Positions 1-5,775 of a stretch of DNA of 11,278 nt are shown in pieces. Each line of letters starts with the position of its first letter. Position 1 is the stretch's first letter. The notes under the pieces are model-generated. The model ran no database searches. It saw only the letters and a program-made list of their open reading frames with translations, and was not told the origin of the DNA. The position numbers and the translations under genes are program-made. The stretch lies in NCBI GenBank assembly GCA_945906015.1, contig CAMDQV010000044.1, forward strand, positions 1 through 11,278. Reading direction: 5' to 3'. The DNA comes from Pedobacter schmidteae. Its GTDB lineage: Bacteria; Bacteroidota; Bacteroidia; Sphingobacteriales; Sphingobacteriaceae.

Positions 1-1279
1 CAGCAATTTTGGAAAGGGTATCACCTACTTTTACACTATAGTGAATATAGGAGCTTTCCATTTCAACAATGTCTGTTTTTTTAGCGGATCTCAAATGAAT
101 GGTTTGTCCGGGAACAATAGAATTGCTCTTTAAATTATTCCAAACTTTCAAATTCTGAACAGCTACACCATAGAGATTAGCAATACTGCTCAGAGTTTGG
201 CCTGACTTAACCTGATGTACAATTGCCTGAGCTATCGGCTCATTCAAACCCGGCAATACCGAAACCGATTTTACTTCATCCGCTTTGCCATTAAAAAGGT
301 CATATAAAGATGAATACGCTGAATTTGTTACCGATGGGATAACTAGGGGCATTGGAATCAGTTTGGTTCCGTTAATTATCTGTTTTTTATAGGATGGATT
401 CAGGATCAGCAACTCATTGACATCCAATTCTGCGGCCTTTGCAATGCTGCTTATCGATATTTTTCTATTTACTGGTATGATATCTGTATGGGCATTAATC
501 CCTGCTGGCTTAAGTGTTATTTCATGAATTTTATGATATTTCATTGCATAGACCGTAGCAATGAATGCCGGCACATAATTTTGAGTTTGAACAGGAAGAA
601 AAGGTCTGACCTTCCAAAAATCTGCTACTCCACCAGATTTGGCAATTGCTCTGGTCACAGCACCTGTTCCGCAATTATAGGCGGCAATTGCCAGTAGCCA
701 GTCGCCAATACTTTTATAAGCATCCTGCAAATAATGGGCAGCAGCAAGACTAGCTTTCTGAGGATCTTTACGTTCATCCGTATACGTATCCATGTTCAGA
801 CCGTAACCCTTTGCCGTGTTATACATAAATTGCCATGGCCCAACTGCACCTGATCTGGAAACAGCATTTGGGTTGAGCGAAGATTCAATGACAGTAATAT
901 ATTTCAGCTCATCAGGAAGACCAATTTCTTTTAATGCTTTTTCAATGATAGGGAAATAATATTCAGACAAACCAAGCATTTTACCAATATGCTCTTTCCT
1001 ATTGATATAGGTATCAATATACTTTTGAACGTACCTATTATAGGAGAGATCAACATCCTTCTTTATTGAGTCTAGACGGTTTTTATAGCTACCATTTTGA
1101 AAGTGAATTAGTGAATTATCTACAAAAACAAGCTTAGGAAGAGTATCCTGCATTATTTTGAGAGGTTTAATCTCGGAATGTTTAATCACTAATGAATGGA
1201 TAGCCTTTTTCTGCGATGCATTTGCAAAAGTGCAGTGAATAAGTATAAAAAAAATGAAGTTGGCTATCGTTTTATTCAT
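1..1279 (-). CDS. mltD: MltD-like membrane-associated lytic transglycosylase with LysM repeats (C-terminus cut by window edge)
   Basis: An open frame starts at ATG 1279 and runs off the left edge; 426 codons are visible. Residues 1-22 look like a signal peptide ending ANA-S, with no lipobox, unlike E. coli MltD, which is a lipoprotein. Residues about 105-235 are a family 1 (SLT/MltD) lytic transglycosylase domain: catalytic Glu132 in VIESSLNP, then SGAVGPWQFM (143-152) and the AAYNCG motif (199-204). This fold cleaves the MurNAc-GlcNAc bond of peptidoglycan to leave 1,6-anhydro ends, in the periplasm. Residues about 266-310 look like a degenerate LysM. A clear LysM lies at 353-396 (VHQVKSGQTLSSIA onward), and another begins at 412 (HYSVKVGDTLSKIA) and is truncated. 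LysM binds glycan strands. The gene lies 65 bp downstream of gatA. I saw no TAnnTTTG motif in that gap, so it may be read through from gatA. Confidence 0.93.
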   Translation of the reverse strand, partial: MNKTIANFIFFILIHCTFANASQKKAIHSLVIKHSEIKPLKIMQDTLPKLVFVDNSLIHFQNGSYKNRLDSIKKDVDLSYNRYVQKYIDTYINRKEHIGKMLGLSEYYFPIIEKALKEIGLPDELKYITVIESSLNPNAVSRSGAVGPWQFMYNTAKGYGLNMDTYTDERKDPQKASLAAAHYLQDAYKSIGDWLLAIAAYNCGTGAVTRAIAKSGGVADFWKVRPFLPVQTQNYVPAFIATVYAMKYHKIHEITLKPAGINAHTDIIPVNRKISISSIAKAAELDVNELLILNPSYKKQIINGTKLIPMPLVIPSVTNSAYSSLYDLFNGKADEVKSVSVLPGLNEPIAQAIVHQVKSGQTLSSIANLYGVAVQNLKVWNNLKSNSIVPGQTIHLRSAKKTDIVEMESSYIHYSVKVGDTLSKIA

Positions 1280-1344
1280 ATTTATGAATTTAGATGTGCT
1301 ATTCTATAGCTGATTAAAGAATATGGATTTGACCTTAAATCGAT

Positions 1345-2784
1345 TCAATCGGAATCAACCAGTTTACAGTATATTTTTGAAAAATTCAACAAATCGCTCT
1401 CGCCAAAGCGCTTACCTAAAAACTGTATCCCTAACGGCAATCCATTTTTGTTATTGCCTGCGGGTAAAGAAATTGCAGGAATTCCTGCAAGTGAAGCTTG
1501 AACTGTAAAAATATCAGCTAAATAATTAACTACAGGATCATCGCTTTTTTGAGCAATGGTAAATGCCGGGGTTGGTGCAGTTGGCAACATGATAAAGTCA
1601 TACTTATTTAAAATATCGTTGGTTTTATCGCGTATCAATCTGCGTACTTTTTGTGCCTTAGCATAGTAGGCATCATAATATCCTGCACTTAACACAAAAG
1701 TGCCTAGTATGATCCTGCGTTTAACTTCAGGACCAAATCCTTCTGATCGCGAAGTTTTATACGTTGATTCTAGATCAATGGATCGATTGCTTCGATATCC
1801 ATAATGTACCCCATCATAGCGAGCCAAATTTGAGGAGGCCTCGGCCATGGTTAAGATATAATAGGTAGGAACAACATACTCCAATAATTCAAAAGAAACT
1901 GGCTCAACAACATGACCTGCATCTTTTAGAATGGCGATACTTTTTTCAAAAGCCTGTTTGATCTCGGGATCAAGACCTTCTGAATGTAAGGCCTCAGATA
2001 AGTAGGCTATTTTTAATTTTTTATTCGAATTAATTTCTGAAGAATAAGCAGGAACTACTTTCGAAGAGGCTGTGCTATCATACTCATCTGGACCAGAAAT
2101 AATTTCGAGCAAAATAGCCGCATCTTCTACACAATTGGTGATAGGTCCAACCTGATCAAAAGAAGAGGCATATGAAATGATTCCATGACGTGAAACCCTG
2201 CCATAAGTTGGCTTAAGCCCAACAACCCCACAAAATGCGGCAGGCTGACGTACAGAACCGCCTGTATCAGTACCTAAAGCTGCAAGACAAAGCCCTGCCT
2301 GAACGGCCACTGCTGCCCCACCTGATGAGCCTCCAGAAACCTTAGTAAGATCGGCATTGTTTTTTACCGGTCCATAATAAGACGATTCATTGGATGCTCC
2401 CATTGCAAATTCATCACAGTTTAATCGGCCGATGATAATGGCATCCTCAGCAAGAAGTCGTAGGATTACTGTAGCAGAAAAAGGAGAAACATAATTTTCA
2501 AGAATCCTGGAAGAGGCAGAAACCTTATGATCCTGGTAACAGATATTATCTTTGATACCAATGACCATTCCTGCCAATTTACCAGCAGTACCTGCATGTA
2601 TCTTTTCCTGTACCAGAATTGCCTGATTACGTGCTTCGTCGGTAAATACCTCCACAAAAGCATTCAGCTCCTGTTTTTCAGAAATACGGCTTAAGTAATA
2701 TTCAACCAGAACAGGTAATGTAAATTTCTGGTCCTGCTTGGATAATGCAGACTGAATAGTGGAAAGAGAAGAAATACCTTCCAT
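1345..2784 (-). CDS. gatA: Asp-tRNA(Asn)/Glu-tRNA(Gln) amidotransferase subunit A
   Basis: 479 aa, full length for GatA (about 475-490). It is the amidase subunit of the cytoplasmic GatCAB complex. That complex hydrolyses glutamine and passes ammonia to GatB to convert misacylated Glu-tRNA(Gln) and/or Asp-tRNA(Asn). The amidase-signature catalytic triad is intact: Lys78 in GMVIGIKDN, cis-Ser153 in the GGSSGG loop (151-156), and nucleophile Ser177 in GTDTGGSVRQPAAFCG (171-186). The N-terminal helical region and the LNCDEFAMGASNESS segment (121-135) are typical of GatA rather than of other amidases. The start is ATG 2784. gatB and gatC are not in this window; these genes are often unlinked in Bacteroidota. 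A long terminator separates it from the tat genes upstream, so it probably has its own promoter in the 133 bp after that terminator. The best -7 candidate there is an imperfect TAATTTTA (2805-2798). Confidence 0.97.
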   Translation of the reverse strand: MEGISSLSTIQSALSKQDQKFTLPVLVEYYLSRISEKQELNAFVEVFTDEARNQAILVQEKIHAGTAGKLAGMVIGIKDNICYQDHKVSASSRILENYVSPFSATVILRLLAEDAIIIGRLNCDEFAMGASNESSYYGPVKNNADLTKVSGGSSGGAAVAVQAGLCLAALGTDTGGSVRQPAAFCGVVGLKPTYGRVSRHGIISYASSFDQVGPITNCVEDAAILLEIISGPDEYDSTASSKVVPAYSSEINSNKKLKIAYLSEALHSEGLDPEIKQAFEKSIAILKDAGHVVEPVSFELLEYVVPTYYILTMAEASSNLARYDGVHYGYRSNRSIDLESTYKTSRSEGFGPEVKRRIILGTFVLSAGYYDAYYAKAQKVRRLIRDKTNDILNKYDFIMLPTAPTPAFTIAQKSDDPVVNYLADIFTVQASLAGIPAISLPAGNNKNGLPLGIQFLGKRFGESDLLNFSKIYCKLVDSD

Positions 2785-2866
2785 GCCTTGAATGATGTAA
2801 AATTAGAAATTTAACCGTTCGTGAATACTATCTCTGATTATTGAGGAGATCACCTAATTATATGCC

Positions 2867-2880
2867 AGCCAGGGTTGGCT
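2867..2880. repeat. Short inverted repeat upstream of gatA
   Basis: AGCCA-GGGT-TGGCT forms a perfect 5-bp stem with a 4-nt loop on either strand. On the plus strand it is followed by the T-rich TTATTTTATC, like a weak terminator for antisense transcription. On the minus strand it would fall in or just before the gatA leader. The role is unknown and it may be chance. Confidence 0.35.
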
Positions 2881-2910
2881 TTATTTTATCTAAAGAATCC
2901 CAAAAGGCAA

Positions 2911-2969
2911 AATAAAAAAAATGATCTTTTTGACTGTCAATAGGATTGACAGAACAAAAAGATCATTTT
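2911..2969 (-). terminator. Rho-independent terminator of the tatA pair
   Basis: The arms 2918-2932 and 2955-2969 are perfect 15-nt complements. Inside them, CTGTCAAT (2934-2941) pairs with ATTGACAG (2945-2952) around a 3-nt loop (2942-2944). Only an asymmetric 1/2-nt internal loop interrupts the 23 bp. On the minus strand the stem runs into a T-rich tract (ATTTTTTTTATTTT). It begins 10 nt past the tatA stop codon. The plus-strand side has only four Ts, so the terminator is oriented for the tat genes. Confidence 0.92.
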
Positions 2970-2979
2970 AAATATGAAA

Positions 2980-3183
2980 TTATTTAACGTCCTGATCTTT
3001 TGTTGTAGCTGCAGGTGCATCGCCCTCGTCATTTTGAGCAGTCTTAAATTCCTTGATACCTTTGCCCAATCCGCGCATCAGTTCTGGAATTTTTTTGCCA
3101 CCAAACATTAAAAGGACAACTACTACGATTAAGATCACTTCGGTAGCTCCAAGTCCAGCAAATAATAAAATTGAGTTTAGCAT
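2980..3183 (-). CDS. tatA: Twin-arginine translocase subunit TatA/E family (67 aa)
   Basis: A small inner-membrane protein of the Tat pathway, which exports folded proteins bearing twin-arginine signals. The layout is classic TatA: a short periplasmic N-terminus, a transmembrane helix (about 13-27, ATEVILIVVVVLLMFGG), the FGGKK hinge, an amphipathic helix (about 31-47, KIPELMRGLGKGIKEFK) and a short charged tail. It carries Glu15 at the polar position of the helix, where E. coli TatA has Gln and TatB has Glu. The length suits TatA/TatE. It lies 10 bp downstream of a longer paralogue with an almost identical membrane and amphipathic segment, and is followed by a strong terminator, so the two form a bicistronic unit. 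No tatC is present in the window. Confidence 0.95.
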   Translation of the reverse strand: MLNSILLFAGLGATEVILIVVVVLLMFGGKKIPELMRGLGKGIKEFKTAQNDEGDAPAATTKDQDVK

Positions 3184-3193
3184 GATAATTTAT

Positions 3194-3634
3194 TTAATGT
3201 GCAATTTTTGTTTTCTCAAACCCCGCTTCATCTGGATTCACATATCCTGAAGAAACTTCTTCATTTGAATTAGTATCTGTAACTGTTGTATTCGTTTCAG
3301 CAAGAGGTGCATCCATATCAGGATAAGTACCATCTGCATGAGCAGAATATTCATTCTGGGTATCTGAGTAGTTGTTTTCTGAGTTATGATAATTATTCTC
3401 CGGCTTTGTAGCTGCTGCCTTTTCAAGATCTGCAGCTTCGGTTACAGTATTAATATTATTGTGAATCTCTCTTTTGATACCATCCGAAGCATCTTTAAAT
3501 TCCCTCAATCCCTTTCCAAGGCCACGGGCAAGTTCAGGCAGTTTCTTACCTCCAAATAAAAGTAAAACGACAACGAATATCAAGATCATCTCTGGCCCAC
3601 CGATATTCATAAATAACAATATTGAATTATTCAT
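3194..3634 (-). CDS. tatA: Twin-arginine translocase TatA/B family protein with long acidic tail (146 aa)
   Basis: The N-terminus follows the TatA/TatB plan: GGPEMILIFVVVLLLFGG membrane helix with Glu15 (about 12-29), FGGKK hinge, and amphipathic helix KLPELARGLGKGLREFK (31-47). Beyond residue 50 the chain is hydrophilic, rich in Asn, Thr, Glu and Asp, with a small repetitive patch (NNYHNSENNYSDTQNEYS). That makes it as long as a TatB, while the helix reads as TatA. I chose ATG 3634 over an in-frame ATG at 3655, because the first gives the normal distance from N-terminus to helix and a -7 motif (3653-3660) sits between the two. It may act as TatB or as a second TatA; the sequence does not decide. 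It is first in the two-gene unit with the shorter tatA. Confidence 0.9.
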   Translation of the reverse strand: MNNSILLFMNIGGPEMILIFVVVLLLFGGKKLPELARGLGKGLREFKDASDGIKREIHNNINTVTEAADLEKAAATKPENNYHNSENNYSDTQNEYSAHADGTYPDMDAPLAETNTTVTDTNSNEEVSSGYVNPDEAGFEKTKIAH

Positions 3635-3652
3635 ATAACAAAGATCAATATA

Positions 3653-3660
3653 CAAATATA
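3653..3660 (-). promoter_or_regulatory. Candidate Bacteroidota -7 element of the tat unit
   Basis: Minus-strand TATATTTG matches TAnnTTTG exactly and lies 18 nt before ATG 3634, in the 54-bp gap after the EnvC-like gene. No TTG/TTTG -33 element is visible at the expected distance. A start site a few bases downstream would leave a leader of about a dozen nt and exclude the upstream ATG at 3655. Confidence 0.5.
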
Positions 3661-3688
3661 GGCATTAAAAATACCTAAAAATTAAAAA

Positions 3689-4954
3689 TTAATTTGCAAG
3701 CCAGCTTGAAGGATTCAATGGAGTTGCCCCTTTCCTTACTTCAAAATGCACTTCAGTTGTCCCATCAATAGGATCAGTTATCACTACACCTATATTCTGC
3801 TTCAACGAAATTTTCTGCCCTCTTGATACATTAACACTCTTTAAATTTGAATAAACCGTAAAATATTCACCATGTCTAATCAAAATTGCATACGAGCCTG
3901 AAATATTTTGCACAGCCGCAACCTCACCTGCAAATACTGCACGAACTTGTGATCCGGCTGCAGTTTTTATATCCACTCCATTGTTTTCTGTGGTAACATT
4001 CCGTCCAATAGTATGATTCCCAAAGTCTTCGATGACCATTCCGTTGCTTACCGGCCATGGTAAACTCCCTCTGCTACCCAGGAAATCTGAAGACAACTTA
4101 GCCGATTCGGGAGTGGCTGCCAAAATACTTGAACCACTAGCAACAGGCTTTGCATTAGGCACTTCCCTATTTTCTGCTTTAGCCTTTGCAATAGCAGCCC
4201 TGGCCTCGGCCTCAGCTCGTTTCCGTGCTTCTTCAATTTCTTTATTAATTGCATTTTGAATGGCTCTGTTAAGCCTTGCCGACTCCCTTTGCTTTTGGGT
4301 GAGTTCCTGTTTTAATTGCTTTTCTTGACTGGTCAAATTATTTAGAACCTTCGATTTGCTATTCTTCTGAATACCTAGAGTTCTTCTTTCCTTTTGCTGA
4401 TCTGAGAGCAAATTCCTTTTTTCCTGCTTGTTACGGTCGAGCTCCACAATTCTGACATTCAATTGCTTTTGTGTACCCTCAATATAAGTGGCCTGTTTTT
4501 TTCGATACTCGCCAAACTGTTGCAAATATTTTAAACGCTTGAATGACTGATTAAAATTTTCTGCCGCAAAGATAAACATGAGCTTACTATAGGAGCTTTG
4601 ATTGCGGAAAGCAAATAAAACCATTGCTGCATATTCCTTTTTCAGCTTATTTAATTGTGATTGCAATGTTCTGACAGTATTGGTATTATCAGATATCTGA
4701 TTGTCAAGCAGCTTCACTTCAGAATTAATCACATTGATCTTTTTTTCACGCAAACGTATCTGAGCATTCAAAGCTCTGATCTCTTTCAGTGATAAATTCT
4801 TATTGTTTGCCGTTTGATTCAAACTCCGATTAAGCGATTCTATTTCCCGGGTCAAAGCTTCCTTCTGCCTTCTAAGATCAGAACTACTCTGCCCAAAAGC
4901 TTTAGAAGCAAGACAAAAAATAAACAGGAAAAAGATGTACTTAAATATCTTCAT
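3689..4954 (-). CDS. envC: EnvC-like murein hydrolase activator (coiled coil plus degenerate LytM/M23 domain)
   Basis: 421 aa. Residues 1-21 are a Sec signal peptide (ends AFGQ). Residues about 23-260 are a long, charged heptad-like coiled coil. Residues about 298-421 are a LytM/M23 domain. In active M23 enzymes zinc is held by His and Asp of HxxxD and the second His of HxH, with two further catalytic His. Here the first motif is NNGVD (Asn324 replaces His, Asp328 kept), the Y-x-H-L His is Asn370 (YSNL), and HxH reads EVH (Glu401, His403 kept). One zinc ligand and both catalytic His are therefore gone, as in EnvC/NlpD-type proteins that activate amidases instead of cutting peptidoglycan. The inferred role is periplasmic activation of a cell-separation amidase. 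It follows the DUF4292 gene by 14 bp, at the end of the envelope block. Confidence 0.9.
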   Translation of the reverse strand: MKIFKYIFFLFIFCLASKAFGQSSSDLRRQKEALTREIESLNRSLNQTANNKNLSLKEIRALNAQIRLREKKINVINSEVKLLDNQISDNTNTVRTLQSQLNKLKKEYAAMVLFAFRNQSSYSKLMFIFAAENFNQSFKRLKYLQQFGEYRKKQATYIEGTQKQLNVRIVELDRNKQEKRNLLSDQQKERRTLGIQKNSKSKVLNNLTSQEKQLKQELTQKQRESARLNRAIQNAINKEIEEARKRAEAEARAAIAKAKAENREVPNAKPVASGSSILAATPESAKLSSDFLGSRGSLPWPVSNGMVIEDFGNHTIGRNVTTENNGVDIKTAAGSQVRAVFAGEVAAVQNISGSYAILIRHGEYFTVYSNLKSVNVSRGQKISLKQNIGVVITDPIDGTTEVHFEVRKGATPLNPSSWLAN

Positions 4955-4959
4955 TCAAA

Positions 4960-4967
4960 CAAATGTA
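4960..4967 (-). promoter_or_regulatory. Candidate -7 element directly before the EnvC-like gene
   Basis: Minus-strand TACATTTG is a perfect TAnnTTTG ending 5 nt before ATG 4954, in the 14-bp gap after DUF4292. A TTG lies 13 nt upstream, closer than the usual 17-23 nt. If used, the transcript would start at or next to the ATG. It could equally be chance, with the gene read from upstream. Confidence 0.35.
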
Positions 4968-4968
4968 T

Positions 4969-5775
4969 TTAATTTTTAATCAAAAATCGCTCTGGAACTC
5001 TAAAGGGAAGGTCAACATTACCATCCATATCAATTTTTAAATAGTTAAGGTCAAGACTAATTGCTTTGTTCTTTGCCTTTGAATTCATGATCACCGAATG
5101 AGGGATCAACTGCTGGTTAATCGATAAGAAATTGGTATAATTAACAAGAAGCTCCTGCCCTGCAGCGGCATCGTTCAACTGAGTAAATAATACCTTATTC
5201 TGCTGATTAACAGTGAAATTATAAACCATTGAAGCCAAAACTGTTTTAAGTTGGGTATTTTGGTCTTCATTTTTTAGTTGAGTTGATTCGCTAATAAACT
5301 CTGACATCGCATTGCCAAGTAATACGGACTGAAGTGTCTGGAAAGTTATCCGCTCATTCGTAAATTCATAAATATAACTGAATGGCTTTTTAAGATAAAT
5401 ATTGTCCATCCTGTTCAATACCTTAACACTATCGGCAGTGATCAATGCGCGTGCTATTTCCAAACCAGCCATTGCAGTTACAGAAACCCAGATCGCTTCA
5501 TTATTCCTGATCCGGATATTCATGTTCACATCATTACTCTTGTTATTGATGTTCAGATCTGCTTTGGCTTTGATTGATAAGGTTTTAAAAACCGTGTTCA
5601 TTCCATTTACTGAATCCAGTTTAATCTTTTGGGTCAAGTCAGGTGATGGTGGCATCAATTCCATAACTTTAGGAATTGCGGAAGCAGGCAAAAGCTCTTT
5701 TTTAGCCTTACAGCCTGCAAGAATAGCTACTATTGCAAGCAAACCAATTATTTTAGTCAATATATTTTTTCTCAT
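4969..5775 (-). CDS. DUF4292 family lipoprotein
   Basis: 268 aa. The N-terminus is a lipoprotein signal peptide: basic MRKNILTK, a hydrophobic stretch, then lipobox LAGC with Cys22 as the lipidated residue, followed by KAKKE. The rest has alternating beta-strand character (for example KTLSIKAKADLNINNK, VNMNIRIRNNEAIWVSVTA), consistent with an open beta-barrel half. I recognise DUF4292, a Bacteroidota family; from memory it resembles the LolA/LolB lipoprotein-carrier fold, but I cannot confirm this here. It is probably anchored in the outer or inner membrane facing the periplasm. Its ATG (5775) lies inside the last codons of the TPR gene (23-bp overlap), implying translational coupling. The EnvC-like gene follows 14 bp later. 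The molecular function is unknown. Confidence 0.85.
   Translation of the reverse strand: MRKNILTKIIGLLAIVAILAGCKAKKELLPASAIPKVMELMPPSPDLTQKIKLDSVNGMNTVFKTLSIKAKADLNINNKSNDVNMNIRIRNNEAIWVSVTAMAGLEIARALITADSVKVLNRMDNIYLKKPFSYIYEFTNERITFQTLQSVLLGNAMSEFISESTQLKNEDQNTQLKTVLASMVYNFTVNQQNKVLFTQLNDAAAGQELLVNYTNFLSINQQLIPHSVIMNSKAKNKAISLDLNYLKIDMDGNVDLPFRVPERFLIKN

Noticed and set aside
488..697. Plus-strand open frame opposite the lytic transglycosylase
   Set aside because: It is antisense to the catalytic domain region (AAYN motif side), has no recognisable domain, and is a shadow of the real frame.
1298..1310. Small palindrome GCTAT-TCT-ATAGC upstream of the transglycosylase
   Set aside because: A 5-bp stem with a 3-nt loop, no T-tract and no motif around it; expected by chance in AT-rich gaps.
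1280..1344. Promoter for the transglycosylase gene in the gap after gatA
   Set aside because: No TAnnTTTG or paired TTG element is found on the minus strand; read-through from gatA is as likely.
3635..3655. Upstream ATG at 3655 as start of the longer TatA-family gene
   Set aside because: It would add MYIDLCY before an already complete TatA N-terminus, and the -7 motif at 3653-3660 overlaps it, so the ATG at 3634 is preferred.
3656..3688. Possible terminator after the EnvC-like gene
   Set aside because: Only a 5-bp stem with a G-U pair (GGTAT/ATGCC) and no GC-rich arm or T-run; too weak to call.
4032..4259. Open frames on both strands within the EnvC-like gene (4032-4259 plus, 4048-4254 minus)
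   Set aside because: The Ala/Arg-rich or Lys-rich composition mirrors the Ala/Glu/Arg coiled-coil codons of the true frame; no independent support.
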